A stretch of 64,000 nucleotides of DNA from Siphlonurus alternatus (lineage: Eukaryota > Arthropoda > Insecta > Ephemeroptera > Siphlonuridae), in the NCBI GenBank assembly GCA_949825025.1, contig OX463780.1, positions 21,346,356 through 21,410,355 on the forward strand, in the 5' to 3' direction. The position numbers were made by a program, and so were the translations under genes. The notes under the pieces are model-generated. The model ran no database searches. It was not told the origin of the DNA and was given only the letters and a program-made list of their open reading frames with translations. This document shows positions 1 to 12,175 of the stretch, one piece after another (positions within the stretch are counted from its first letter, which is position 1; the number at the start of each line of letters is the position of its first letter).

Positions 1-41
1 GAAATTTCAAATATCGACGTAAAAGCTCACGAAGGACTTAC

Positions 42-3000
42 ATTGCGAGTCCTCTGCACACTTTTCATCCGCCTTCCCGCAAATTCGAGTGTCTCGGTCC
101 TCTGAAACAGAACGTAAATATTTTAAGCATATTTGAAATGCTATCACTTTGATATCACAATTATAATTATGTGCAATTTTTTTACAATTAGCATCGCAAG
201 AAAAAAAAATATTATTAGGAGCAGACAATAGTAAATTTTACTGTAACTGTTCGCCAATTAAGTAAATTTTTATTGCATGTGTTTGGTGTACATCCAATAT
301 TGGTTCACATATTAAAAAGAATTTGTAATTACTCGTAATTACTATTAAATATATCTAAATTTTAATCCATTTTTTTAAGCGATACCAGCTGCTCTGCGAT
401 ATGGACAAAAATATAATCGAGTGTAAAACTATTTCTAAAATTCCAAGGAGTCTTTCGTTAGTGGGATGACCTTATTAATGAATTTCTATTCTTTTTGACG
501 ACAAATGTAAATTGAAACAACTACAAACACCAAAAGCTTTAATTTAAATTCTAATTTCCTACCAGGAAATTATTTGATAACTTCATAATTGGTTTTTGAT
601 TACTTTTTAAACTCCTTTGCATAAAAAAATTTAACACTAAAATGTAACTATAAAATATTTGGATTGTAAATGTAAATAGAGAATTCATTTGTGATAAACT
701 ATTTTAGTGCTACAAATAATTTCATTATATAGATTTATTAATTTTAATCAATTACTTTTGCATAACTGAGTTTTTTTCCCCATGCATACGTTGGTAATGC
801 AATAATTTATAGTTTGTATGCTTCTTAATTAATAATTAATGCTCTAGAAACTATTGTGACTTATCGATATTTTTGTGCTATTTTAGAGAGTTAAATTAAC
901 GATCAAGTTATATAGTCTATTTTGAACAATTTGCAAATATACAAATATAAAAGGTAACATTTAAAAAGTAAGATCAGTAAAAAAGGAGTACGAAATATCT
1001 ATCATTCATTGCATTATAATAAATGTAGTGTTTTAATTTTCAAGATTGTTCCTCGAACTCGGAATACTCTGAAAATCAAGCATAGAACACAATAATGCCA
1101 TTACAATAACGATCATCGACTTTTACAAACTTTTTTTTAACAACAAAATATCCATCCATAGTTACGATCGAGCCACATTTATGCGCTTACTGGGCATGAA
1201 GTATTGAACGCAACCACATTTGTCGAGCGTGTAGTTGGCCTCGCACTCGAGAGCGCAATTGTGCTTGGAGTAGGTGCGGTAGAAGCGCAGTCGTCTCTCG
1301 TGCAGGAAGAAGCAGTGCCGCTTGCTGACCGGCACGTCTGCAATCCTCCGCGAAGAGAGCGTCACTTCTGGCTTTACCACTACAAAGTTCTCCTTGCCCG
1401 GGGACACCGCAAAACCGAAGCTTGACATTTTGGGGGTCTCCACAGGGCTGTGCAGCAACATCTGCTGACAACGACGTGACACGTGTCACTTATATAAACA
1501 TGGCACCTAAAGCTTTTGACGTTTTGGAGCATCCTCTCTCTGCCTCTCTCTTGTAACTTTTAAGCTTAAATTGCTTAAAAACGATGACAAGACTGTATTA
1601 TGTAGGATGCAGTCTGGATCAAAAGTCATTGCATGACAAAATAAATGTAAACGTAATTAAATAATACCTACAACTTTATATAATAAACGCATTGTGGCAC
1701 GCACTTTGAGACCAGCAGAAGCGGTGGAAGAGCAGAAGTACTCATGCACCTCAATGTCGAGTACGATGGTCAGCCCCAGATGCTTTCCTGCCCCCTGAGG
1801 TCGCCAAGGCAACATCTCAGCAGGTGCATCGTCAGGGTACGATACCTCGGGTGTCCAGTCGAGCGATGGGAACGGAAATGTAATGTTCAGATCCGGCAAG
1901 TCCTGCCTGAAACGTCACAAATTATTTAAATAAGGGTATTTAACTATACTTTTGCTGTCTTTGAGCGAGATCGAGTCACGCTTAATATTTTGACTGTCTT
2001 AATTATAACATGTAATATGCTAAACATATAAACAGTATATATATATTAGGAACATTGAATAGAATGAAAGTTACTAATTTAAGATAATCATATTAATCAT
2101 ATATTATATATTAATGCAATAATTATAATAATATTATAGTACACAGTTTATTAATTTATTTACACAAAGTCACAAAGTTAGTATAATCAAATCGAAAAAG
2201 TAATGCAGATTATTTGAACATGCAACCGCATGTGATATATACAGTTAATTTTATGTAATCAATGGATAGAATACAATTAAAATCGAGAAAATGTTGTCAA
2301 ACTTTACAATTATAAAAATCGATTATTTTAAGATTTGCTGCAATATCTCACGGGTTCCTGAAAAGTTTGGCACGTGGCACTCGGTTGAAGACGCAGCAAA
2401 GTCCCTCGTCAGTCAGAACGGAGTTGAAGAGGTCGCTGCAGGGGCGATCGTCCCCAGCCCAGCGACACGCCAGCAGTAGCTCGTGGCACGGCTCGTTTAC
2501 CTGTATAATGGATGACGACTTATCATAAACTGCATGGTTATCACTTCGATAGTCTATTAGAATGAATTCATTATTCTAATGAAAAGTGTGATGTTAAGTA
2601 CGACAGCTAGCCCAGGATACTTCAGTTTTGACCCGGAAAAAATTAGTAAGAAGCTGAAATTTTCAGGATATGTTCTGAATAGTATTACCATTCTCAGAAA
2701 AAAAGTTGCTTGAGGTAACCCGTGTGCGTTGGCCGCCATCTTGAAAAACATGGCGGCCAAAAGGTACTTTACTATAACCGCTCCCAAAATTGCTGTAATC
2801 AACTTATGTAAATAAAATTGACGTTAAAATGTAGCCAAAGGTTTATTCTATTAGTAATCACAGAAATATAGGTACTTAACTTATTTTAAAACTACGTAAA
2901 AAATAATTTACTGAAAAAATTTAATTTTGCTCGGTGGTTTTGTTCAATTTACAGCCAAAGTATTAATGCTAGTGGTAAACAAGTTATTATCAAACATTAC

Positions 3001-4801
3001 AAGCATATCTTTGCCATTAATTTGATGCCTTTTTTGTAAATATTGGGTCACGCCAAGAGAAGATACAATTTTTTTAGTGTCTCGCGAACGTGTAGCAGAG
3101 AGCGCGCGCGGGCACTCGTACACATGCAGGCATACAGCACGTGCGCTTTACTTATGGAACGTTGTTAATGCATGCAGTTGAAATTTTATCTCTATCCGAA
3201 ATGATGTAAGTCTTTGTGTTTTTAAATTACATATTATTGATATTATATATTATACTTTTATTGGACATGCTGGCTTAATTTGTTTAATTATATTGTTTTC
3301 ATTAATAAACGATGTTATCAATTTTTCAAAGTACATTATATATGAACATATTTTAAAGTTAGAAAATATGTTTTATACACACAATTATTTAATAGATTTT
3401 AAATAGTGCATGCAAACTACAACTTTACTATTATAGTGCCATGCACTGTTAAATTAGCCATAATGAACAACTTATATGAAATTTTTTTATTGCAGAAATT
3501 CCAAATTATGCTACTTTCAATTTTTCAGATTTTTTTTGTAACCCAGAAATATTTTTTAATACTTATTAATCGTGCAGCCACTCCCCCTGGAGGCGTCAAT
3601 AGGCATCTCGGTCCTATTCTATGTATTATATAAGGATTCAGGGGTGCCAGCTTAACTTATAGAACTTTCAATAATTATTTAAAAATAGTTCCGAGTCTCA
3701 AAAATATCTCTAAAAATTTAGAGTATTAAGCATAATTTGGTGCCCTCTATTCATTTCTGCAATAAAATTTTTTCAGCGCATGTAGGTATATATTGTCCAT
3801 TCTTCAAAAATATTAATTGTAATTTTATAAAGTTTTCATTACATGCATGATATTATCTCTTTAATTATGATTAGCCAATTTTTCATTTATTACTTTATTT
3901 ATTGTAATTTGGTTCTCATATATGGTGCAGTACTTCTGTTATAATATTACGTTATTTCTTTCTTGTCGTGTTGTTTTTCTAGCAGAACAATTTACGATAG
4001 ATCTTATATCATTAAATTTATTTTATTCACTAAATGTTTTTTTAAGCAAAATTTGAGAAATCTGTTTGCATTTGCAGGTTTAATTATTTTACGTGGAATG
4101 AATTCCAAATATTGACGAAATAATTTTTTATTACTGATGGATCGTAATTATGCATGCTGGCCATAATTATATATTTGTTATTTCATTACATATTTCTTTG
4201 TTACTTGTGTCAGTATTTGTAATTGATGTAATCAATCAATGCATGTTGTCTTGAACGACCAATATAATAATAAAATAAAAAATTATTATTTTTATACAAT
4301 TAGAGACACATCACTTGAGATCTCAGAAATGGAAGTTAATAATTCAAAAGCAAAAATATGCAAATCAATCAATGGTTTATATGAAAATCTAATAGTTGAT
4401 CTGTACTTCCTTTATCAGGTTTGTAATAATAAATTATAGCTAGAAGTTTGCCATTATAGGTTCGTTAAGATTTTATCAAATTTCTACCAATTTTTTTATA
4501 ATTATACTGATCAAAGACAGATCAACTGTATATATTATATTATGCCACCGATTAATTGCAAGGTTAGTCCACTGCAAGGCTTAAAAAATATATATTTACC
4601 ATTTCCGAAATCTTGAGTCATAATGTAATGCTTATTTAACACTGCTTTCAAATAAGAGAAAACCCACATTAGCATGTATCTGGCATTAAAGTTAATATTA
4701 AATAAAATAATTCAGTATCAGAAATATTATAAATATATAGGATCATTTATAACATTATTTATTATAATATATTTATGGTAAGATATATTGTATATTATAT
4801 A

Positions 4802-4854
<53 letters not shown>

Positions 4855-7800
4855 TATATACAAGGATACACCCCTATGAGCTTTGAGCTCGAGGCAGGGT
4901 AATGGGTAGGGAACAGGGAGGGAAAAAGGATGGTGGTGGCCACATGAAACCTGTTACCTCGATCAGTATTAGCCGACCGTGGAAAACCTCAGTCAGGACG
5001 GACACCTCTACTTTTTATAAATGGATCAAAGTTAAATGTCCAAAGACTAAAAAAAAGCACACACAAGTGCATCACTGCACTGGGTGGAAAGCGAGATACA
5101 TTAATCCCAGGGAGGGAGCAAAGTATTTCTAACCTGAAACGGTCACCCATCCAAGTACTAACCATGCTTGACGCTACTCGACTTTGGTGATCTAATATAA
5201 CAAGGACCGGTCAATTGCACTGTGCCACGCTCAACTGATATGAGAAACAAGTGCAGCAATAAATAAATTATTTGATAAATGAATCGAAATTACAGAAGTA
5301 TAATTATGCATGGAGATCATCACTCATGTCAAGCTACGCTGAGAAAGCTTAGCTGTTAGATGGGTGACCATTTTCAACAGAATCCGCATCTCCAAAGCAA
5401 ATAAGTGTATTAAATGTGGTTCCTCGTGTTTTGGAAGATTCAGGTTAATACAGAACCTGGTGTGTAATTTGAAAGTGTTATTAAAAAAAATATATGTAAT
5501 ATAATACACAGAGATTTGCTTGTAAGTTGTAATGTTTTGATAAATTTTACTAACTTTGAATAATTACGGCTAAATACTATTTAAAAGCTATATGAACCAT
5601 CAGAATAAATAATTTTGTTCCTACCAAATTTTAATTTTAAATTTGTTGTATTCTTGGTATACTTTGAAAAATTGATAAATATGAAAACATATAATATTAA
5701 TTAAACAAATTAAGCCAGCATGTCAAATAAAAGTATAATATAATATCAATAAAATGTAATTTAAAAACACAAAGACTTACATCATTTCGGATAGAGATAA
5801 AATTTCAACTGCATGCATTAACAACGTTCCATAAGTAAAGCGCACGTGCTGTATGCCTGCATGTGTACGAGTGCCCGCGCGCGCTCTCTGCTACACGTTC
5901 GCGAGACACTAAAAAAATTGTATCTTCTCTTGGCGTGACCCAATATTTACAAAAAAGGCATCAAATTAATGGCAAAGATATGCTTGTAATGTTTGATAAT
6001 AACTTGTTTACCACTAGCATTAATACTTTGGCTGTAAATTGAACAAAACCACCGAGCAAAATTAAATTTTTTCAGTAAATTATTTTTTACGTAGTTTTAA
6101 AATAAGTTAAGTACCTATATTTCTGTGATTACTAATAGAATAAACCTTTGGCTACATTTTAACGTCAATTTTATTTAAATAAGTTGATTACAGCAATTTT
6201 GGGAGCGGTTATAGTAAAGTACCTTTTGGCCGCCATGTTTTTCAAGATGGCGGCCAACGCACACGGGTTACCTCAAGCAACTTTTTTTCTGAGAATGCTA
6301 ATACTATTCAGAACATATCCTGAAAATTTCAGCTTCTTACTAATTTTTTCCGGGTCACCATAGTAATTTTAGCTATTTATCCTGGGCTAAGCTAAATTGT
6401 CGTAAATTTAATATATATATTACCACCAAAAACCGAATTCGGGCAAATGCCGAAAAAAATGAGCAAAACTAGTTTTGAGCATCAAGTTAAGCTCAAAACC
6501 CGAAGTAATCGATTATTTCGGGTTTTGAGCTTAACTTGATGCTCAAAACTTGTTTTGCTCAAGTCGAAATGAGCAAAACCCGATGAAGACTTTTACATCG
6601 GCTTTTGTTCATTCCCATTTGAACAAAACTAGTTTTGCGTATCAAGTTATGATCAAAACCCGAAGTAAGATTTTATTTCGGCTTTTGAGCAAAATTTGAG
6701 CAAAACTAGGTTTGCTCATTTTTCAAGGACATTTTTTTTTTTTTTTTTTTTTTTTTTTGAATTATAGGATCTGATGAATTTGAGGGTTGGGGAGGGCATC
6801 CCCAAGGAACATTATGGCTGTTGTAAAATCTGTAAATTCTGATCAATTGTACCAACTTGCAACTAAAAATGGAATTTTAAGCAAATTATATTGTAGAAAT
6901 GAATTTCAGGATGCTGAAGAGAAATTTATTGAGTTGAGTGATGTGCCACAAGATAAGGAAATTTCTTTACGTTCTGCAGTAGTATTGGCCTCAAATTCAA
7001 AGCAAGGTTTTATATTTTGTAACTGCAGAAAAGGGTGTCAGTCTAGGTCCCGTAGCTATCTAAAGAATAAACTAAAATGTACGCTAATTACAAGTGCCAC
7101 AACAACAGTGCCTGGCTGCCTGCAGAAACAAGTAACGACGACAGAAGCATTGCAGAATTACTGTAAGCTAGCACACACAGACTATTATCTTACAGATAAT
7201 TATTTACTTATTGATGAGTTGCATGCTTAATTTGACTGCAATGAAATTTATTTTTATACTGGAATTTAAATTAAAGCTTGATTATGTAGACATTTTTGGT
7301 CTGATTAGTATAATTACAATAATAAAGGTGAAACAAATAATAAACAATAATTCTTTTTATGAACACTTTTCGACATTTTATTTATAAATGTTTTATTTTT
7401 AAAATGAGCAAAACTAGTTTTGCTCAAATTTTGCTCAAAAGCCGAAATAAAATCTTACTTCGGGTTTTGATCATAACTTGATAGGCAAAACTAGTTTTGT
7501 TCAAATGGGAATTAACAAAAGCCGATGTAAAAATCTTCATCGGGTTTTGCTCATTTGAACTTGAGCAAAACTAGTTTTGAGCATCAATTTAAGCTCAAAA
7601 CCCAAAATAGTCGATTACTTCGGGTTTTGAGCTTAACTTGATGCTCAAAACTAGTTTTTCTCATTTTTTTCGGCTTGTGCCCGAATTCGGTTTTTGGTGG
7701 TAACATATATAACTATAAATGAAAACGAAATCCTGAATATCACAATATGTCATACATTTGACTTTGTCACCTTGATCATAAACTCCTTAATGGCCTCCCA

Positions 7801-8757
7801 CTGGGGCGCGGAACTCGGCCTCGGCGTGGATGAGGGTGCAGCAGAGGACGTGCTAGTGATCGTGCTGGACTTGCCGGAGTGTAGCGTCGTGTTGCAAGCG
7901 TCGTCCAGTAGCTCTCGCTCGGCCTCCACCCCAGGGTAGGTGGCAGCCCTTTGAATGTGGAATTATTATTGTTATTTTTGTAAGTTTCACATGCATGGAA
8001 TTTCAAGGAAAGCTCCTTAAAAATATATATGTATATTTTTTTGCGGTGATATTTATTAATAATGATAAACATAATGATTATATTAGCAAAATTGTATTGT
8101 GGCTGTAAATTACAGTTACCATACTTTTTTTTTATATAGACACTATATATTATAGTCAGTATCAAATAAAATAATTTCAGTTCAAACGGACTTACGGATC
8201 TAAGATGGACTGTGCGACGGAGCGGCGCGCGTTGTTCATGTTACACACGGTGATAGCCGGAAAAGGAATCTCCGTGATGGGCAGCGAGCTCGTGGATATG
8301 GATACGATGACCGGATGCTGGGTCCAGCTGACCCACAGATCGTTTATCAGCAACGCCGCCGTCACCATCGCCAGAATGAACGCGCCCATCCAAAACAACC
8401 TATTAATTCATCGTATTTTTAGAAAACGTAGAGAATATTACAATAAATTAATTTCAATTATTTTTTCAAACACATTCCTGACATTCCTTTTAAATTTAAT
8501 TTAATTTTTTTTTTCTTTTAATTTAAATTTATATAAACTGTACCTCTCGAGGAAATTAGTGCCCGTTTCGCCGACGTACTGCAGTCCATGTAGTGACGTG
8601 TTTTGACAAAACTCACGGACGTGTTTCACGGGTCCCCAGCTTGTCTCTGCTTTACTACCACGTGGAGACACTGGCTTCTTGGCGGCGGCCTGTACGTGCT
8701 GAGCCCAGGCCCGTGCGAACTCCAGGTCTCGCAGCCCCAGCTTGTGGCTCACACCCA
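42..8757 (-). CDS. DEG/ENaC-family sodium channel subunit, 5' exon unconfirmed and 3' end beyond the window
   Basis: Pore-forming subunit of an amiloride-sensitive/acid- or peptide-gated cation channel of the plasma membrane (family knowledge). Exons on the minus strand: 8544-8757, 8196-8399, 7756-7948, 2352-2500, about 1657-1906 (donor near 1691), 1191-1461 and 42-101; phases join cleanly wherever checked. The first listed exon carries the gating His-Gly motif (TSLHGLQYV). The second carries TM1 (FWMGAFILAMVTAALL) and the family motif FPAITVCN. Exon 2352-2500 has the Cys-rich finger/knuckle region (CHELLLACRWAG ... CCVFN). Later exons have the palm pattern GLTIVLDIEVHEYF and the Cys block NCALECEANYTLDKCGCVQYFMP. 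TM2 and the selectivity filter lie off the left edge. The exon starting at 8757 opens after a CAG acceptor in phase 1, so a short upstream exon with the initiator Met probably exists but was not identified. The 5.3-kb intron 2501-7755 is almost wholly transposon. Class is clear; whether it is ASIC-like, ENaC-like or FaNaC-like cannot be told. Confidence 0.9.
102..1190 (-). other. Intron of the DEG/ENaC gene
   Basis: AT-rich sequence between the exons 1191-1461 and 42-101. The donor GTAAGC and acceptor TTTCAG are visible on the minus strand. I see no repeat family or RNA gene in it. Confidence 0.7.
3464..3799. mobile_element. Diverged palindromic MITE of the TGGACAAC family
   Basis: Inverted arms contain attgcagaaat, a ctactttcaatttttcag-like block and the centre ccccctggaggcgtcaatag, matching the better-preserved copies at 13139-13471 and 62022-62349. 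The ends are worn (tgaacaacttatatgaaa on the left, attgtcca on the right). It is nested in the foldback at 2594-6402. Confidence 0.65.
4803..4860. repeat. (TA)n microsatellite
   Basis: Nearly uninterrupted TA dinucleotides, directly abutting the 3' end of the adjacent minus-strand SINE, which suggests it grew from the SINE tail. Confidence 0.9.
4862..5231 (-). mobile_element. 5S rRNA-headed SINE, subfamily with the acaaggatacacccct tail
   Basis: Read on the minus strand, the head contains the 5S rRNA internal-promoter pattern (tagatcaccaaag ... tggttagtacttggatgggtgacc-like) and is followed by a body with the motif cctgactgaggtttt. The 3' end abuts a TA repeat. Matches copies at 29071-29468 and 63858-64000. 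5S-derived SINEs are the SINE3 class, transcribed by Pol III from the 5S-like promoter. Confidence 0.8.
5325..5400 (+). mobile_element. Fragment of the 5S-headed SINE
   Basis: Only the distal part of the 5S-like head (agctacgctgag ... gttagatgggtgaccat) and a short piece of body (ttttcaacagaatc) are present, in the opposite orientation to the nearby full copy. Confidence 0.6.
6423..7700. mobile_element. Tc1/mariner-like foldback transposon with multi-hairpin arms
   Basis: Perfect terminal inverted repeats (CCACCAAAAACCGAATTCGG at both ends) are flanked by TA dinucleotides at 6421-6422 and 7701-7702, as expected for TA target duplication. Each arm is itself built of short palindromic modules (gagcaaaactagttttg..., cccgaagtaatcgattattt...), so each can fold into several hairpins. 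The interior carries a 28-base T run and an open reading frame at 6787-7230. A second, older copy lies at 20876-23657. Confidence 0.8.
6787..7230 (+). CDS. Open reading frame inside the foldback, resembling the tail of transposon-derived KRBA2/SCAND3-type proteins
   Basis: The 147-codon frame is the only unique sequence in the foldback element. It contains NGILSKLYCRNEF, then EISLRSAV, then a Cys cluster GFIFCNCRKGCQ. This order resembles the C-terminal Cys-rich segment that follows the integrase domain in retroelement-derived proteins such as KRBA2/SCAND3, recalled from memory. Several Cys positions expected in the cluster look replaced by Ser (SRSRSYLKNKLKC). There is no integrase core and no transposase. 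I infer capture of a gene fragment by the foldback element; whether it is expressed is unknown. Confidence 0.4.
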   Translation: MGRASPRNIMAVVKSVNSDQLYQLATKNGILSKLYCRNEFQDAEEKFIELSDVPQDKEISLRSAVVLASNSKQGFIFCNCRKGCQSRSRSYLKNKLKCTLITSATTTVPGCLQKQVTTTEALQNYCKLAHTDYYLTDNYLLIDELHA

Positions 8758-9725
8758 CTGCACATGCATGGAGGCATATAATTGTAATAACATTCCCCTC
8801 ACTTTCAACATTGCTCTTCCCTTTCTTTATCGTCAATTTTTGCACCTTGATCAATATTTTACAATTTAAAAATGGTGTTCGTTTACTGGTTATACTCGTA
8901 TCATCTCGCACCGTTTTAGATCATTATTTATCAGACGTTTAATTATATACTATAAGCATAAAATAAATGGAAAAAAACAACAAAACAGATTACCTCTATA
9001 ATGCCATCAATGTGGAACATAATTGTATTATCCGCAGTTATAGGTCAATATATACAATGGTTTAATTCAACTTTTAAACGCAATTTTGCCCCTTTTACTT
9101 ATGTAACAAGCTCATATTTCATGCTGAACAAGTTGCCTAACCTCATGCAAGGCAAGATTATCTGCGGATAATTTTTAAAGTTTTTATCGCTTGATATATA
9201 TATATGAATTTCTTGAGTAAAATGTCATATTGGCTCATATTTAAAGCCTTGAAATAAAAGTATTATATTTTCTTAATGTTTCTATAATTTAATTAATTTA
9301 TAATCATCGTAATTAATAATTATTAATAAAAAAAATGTTACAGTTTCAATTCTTTTATAAAAAATTATAAATTTTTTAGCATAAATTTATTTTAAAAGTG
9401 AAATAATACTTGCATTTTGGGCCTATGGTATTTTTGCGACCTGCAGGGATATGCCACATCGTGTCTCGCGCGGCAGACGTTCCGTTGTGTTGCGGCATCT
9501 CCTATACATGCATATTATATGCAGTACTCCGACCGCAGATATTATCGCCGAGAATCGTGTGCATTATGAATAAGGCACTAATGCACGAGTTTGCACCTGG
9601 CAGCTTAGATCGCTATCAATAGTATGGTAAAATAGATTTATTCTCAGTAGTATCAGATAATATTATCTGCGCAGTCTTAATTATTTATAAAAATGTATAA
9701 CATACGAAGAAAACATTAATATTTA

Positions 9726-9765
<40 letters not shown>

Positions 9766-9935
9766 TATATATATTACATATATACCGGCCCACGCAGCAC
9801 ACAAATCTTAATATCTAGATATTTTGTGGATTATATCTTTTGTCTTTACTTATTTTGAAAGAGATATTATTTAGATAAAGTTATCAACTTTTTTTATAAC
9901 ATGCACTTATAAAATGATTAATAATATATATTTAT

Positions 9936-9968
<33 letters not shown>

Positions 9969-10050
9969 ATAAACAAAAAATAATATGTATTTAATTATAA
10001 TATATATATTGTTCATATGAATCATATGTAATATAATATATACATATTAA
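8758..10050. other. Intergenic sequence upstream of DEG/ENaC, with one higher-GC island
   Basis: Mostly AT-rich single-copy-looking sequence. The stretch 9410-9620 is clearly richer in G and C and contains a minus-strand Met codon (9496-9498) followed by a short open frame, so it could be the missing 5' exon or the promoter of the DEG/ENaC gene. No good donor of the required phase was found, so no exon is called. (TA)n runs lie at about 9728-9778 and 9932-9962. Confidence 0.4.
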
Positions 10051-10555
10051 TGGGGTACTGACCAAAAAATTTTTTTAAGTCTTTGTCAATATTTCAAAAG
10101 ACACGAGAATTTCATGAAGAACAAGCTCTATTGCAGCATTCTACGACAATTTCCTGATTTTATATGAATTTTTAAAACCTCTCAAAAATGACATCATAGC
10201 ATTGAATCTTAAATGGAAAAATAGATCAGTTTATAACATTGCCAAATCCCATACTTAATATTGAAATGTAACCGAAACTTCATTTGCAAGGTTTTCAGGT
10301 GATAGAATCACGATAATTAATGAAGGTTTGAAATTCCTACCTCAATAACTTTTCATTTTACCAATGTTAACTGATGCATTTTCCCATTTAAGATACAATG
10401 CTATGACGACGTCATCAAAAAAAGTTTTAAAAATTCATATAAAATCAGCAAATTGTCGTAGAATCGTAGAATGCTCTAATAGGGCTCGTTCTTCATAGAA
10501 TTCACAGTACTTTTTACTATAAGTATTGCTAACTCAAATACCGGTCAGTACCCCA
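10051..10555. mobile_element. Palindromic MITE, TGGGGTACTGACC family
   Basis: The ends tggggtactgacc and ggtcagtacccca are exact inverted repeats. The arms pair along most of the length (e.g. gacgacgtcatc-like centre, attctacgacaattt against aaattgtcgtagaat). No coding frame. Only one copy in the window. Confidence 0.8.
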
Positions 10556-10617
10556 TTCAAAATATAAAGGCCGGCAGTCAACAAGAAAAATATTAAACGA
10601 GGTGTGATTCACACAGT

Positions 10618-12115
10618 CAGGGCCGTCGCTAGGTATTGGGGGGCCCTGTGCAAGATAGAAAGAAAACAAAAGGAGGCCCCCACACCACAGGGGGGTCTAG
10701 GGGCGGAGCCCCCCAGAATGGCCCGCCGCAGGCGCGATTTTTTTTGGTCACGCCCCCTTTTTAAACAGTTTTTTCACCAAAACATTTCATGTCTGAAAAA
10801 TCCGGAAAACCCCGATGAAAGTGCACGACAAGTTGCCTACATGCAAGGGGTTTTGGACCGTCCATTATTTTTTTTTCTTTTTTTCAAAATTTTCGAGATA
10901 TTCAGGATTTGTTTTAAAGTAGAGTGAGAGCAATCAATTGCATTTTTTTTTTTTAGATTTTATTTTCAAAAAATAGTTTAACCTGTCTTCTATTGAAAAA
11001 TGAAAACCAAAAAATTCCATCTCAAATAGCGTCGCCACAAAAAATTCCTAAAATTATTTTTTTCTGATTATACTATATATATACAGTACATGATGTATCC
11101 TAGCTTATGGTACACAAAATAGCTTTTTACTCAAACTTCGTCAGATCTATGGTACCAATTAAAAAGTACCTGCTTTAAATAATTGATGAATTCTTTATGG
11201 ATTTTTCAAGTAAAATAAATTTTTACGGAGCCGTTTTCCCGGAAAATAAATATTTTATTTGAAAATCCATTAAAGAATTCACCATAGATTACATAGGTAT
11301 TTTTTAATTGGTACCACACAGTTCATACGAAGTTTGAGTAAAAAGCTGTTTCTGTGCCATTAAAGATATGTGGAGACTTCTCTTTCTCTCCAAATGTTTG
11401 TACTTAATTATTATTGTATACATTCATACGGTGCAATAATTTGATGGCGAAAAAGCACTAAAATGAATTGCAAATAATTTGATTTCACGCCATCGTGTAA
11501 TCGGTCAGAAGTAAGAAATACAACAGAAATCTTAATTTGAATAAGGATGATATATGCATGCTAGAGGCCTCAGAAAAATCAACTTTGGGAATTTTTTTGT
11601 AGTGAGAAGCTATTTGAGATGGAATTTTTTAGTTTTCATTTCTCAATAGAAGACAAGTTATTTTTTTTATTTATTTATTTTTTTTCTTAAAAAATAAAAT
11701 ATTCAAATAAAATGCAATTGCTCACTCATCTACTTTAAATGGTCGACTTAAATTCTGTGGCTTCCTTCTAGTTAAAACCGCGCGTATTTAATGAATATTT
11801 ATTTATTACATGAAAAGAATAATTAATCAAAATCAACACTGATTTTTTTTTTTTTTATATTATATAGCGAATTATTAATTTTTTTGTCCTTTATTTTATT
11901 GACTCAAAATATTTTCAGTCAATATAATTATAGCTTCGGAAAATATTGAGCAATGGCCGTGACACTACATTAATCCTCAATAGATATATTATATATTTTT
12001 TACTTTCTGTTTCTATTTTTTTTTTTTTTTACATGATTTTTGTCTTTTTAACGCCCAATTAATTGCGGCAATCGCGCTTCGCGCGGTGGGGGCCCCCCAG
12101 GACCGGGGGGCCCTG
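10618..12115. mobile_element. hAT-like non-autonomous element with nested MITE
   Basis: Starts CAGGGCCGTCGCTAGG and appears to end GGGGGGCCCTG. It contains the G-rich module with cccgccgcaggcgcgatttt also present at the ends of the hAT-like elements at 51944-55290 and 52436-54717, here in the inverted orientation. The flanking 8-mers do not match, so the right end may be misplaced or the duplication lost. A TTAA-ended palindrome (10914-11738) is nested inside. Confidence 0.5.
10914..11738. mobile_element. TTAAAGTAGAGTGAG palindromic MITE
   Basis: Inverted arms start TTAAAGTAGAGTGAG and end in its complement. The arms contain gaaaaccaaaaaattccatc and the reverse. The best comparison copy is 21330-21995. 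The TTAA at both ends would suit a piggyBac-type target site, but is also part of the arm. Confidence 0.75.
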
Positions 12116-12175
12116 TTCATAAATATTACATAAAATTGATATATGCATACTATGTATATTATTATTAGGAATGCA

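Larger units (their letters stand above)
2594..6402. mobile_element. 3.8-kb foldback element with arms of about 690 bp, in a DEG/ENaC intron
   Basis: The left arm (about 2594-3285) and right arm (about 5705-6402) are long near-identical inverted repeats. Both contain the GC-rich block with gtgtctcgcgaacgtgtagc and the motif tggcggccaa. The outermost ~40 bases of the arms diverge. No transposase frame is visible. The centre (3286-5704) holds a smaller palindromic MITE, a 5S-headed SINE, a TA microsatellite and a SINE fragment. It reads as a non-autonomous DNA transposon that accumulated later insertions. Confidence 0.75.

Noticed and set aside
10604..10927. 107-codon plus-strand open frame
   Set aside because: It crosses the terminus of a hAT-like element into a MITE arm and is low-complexity; no domain or codon bias.
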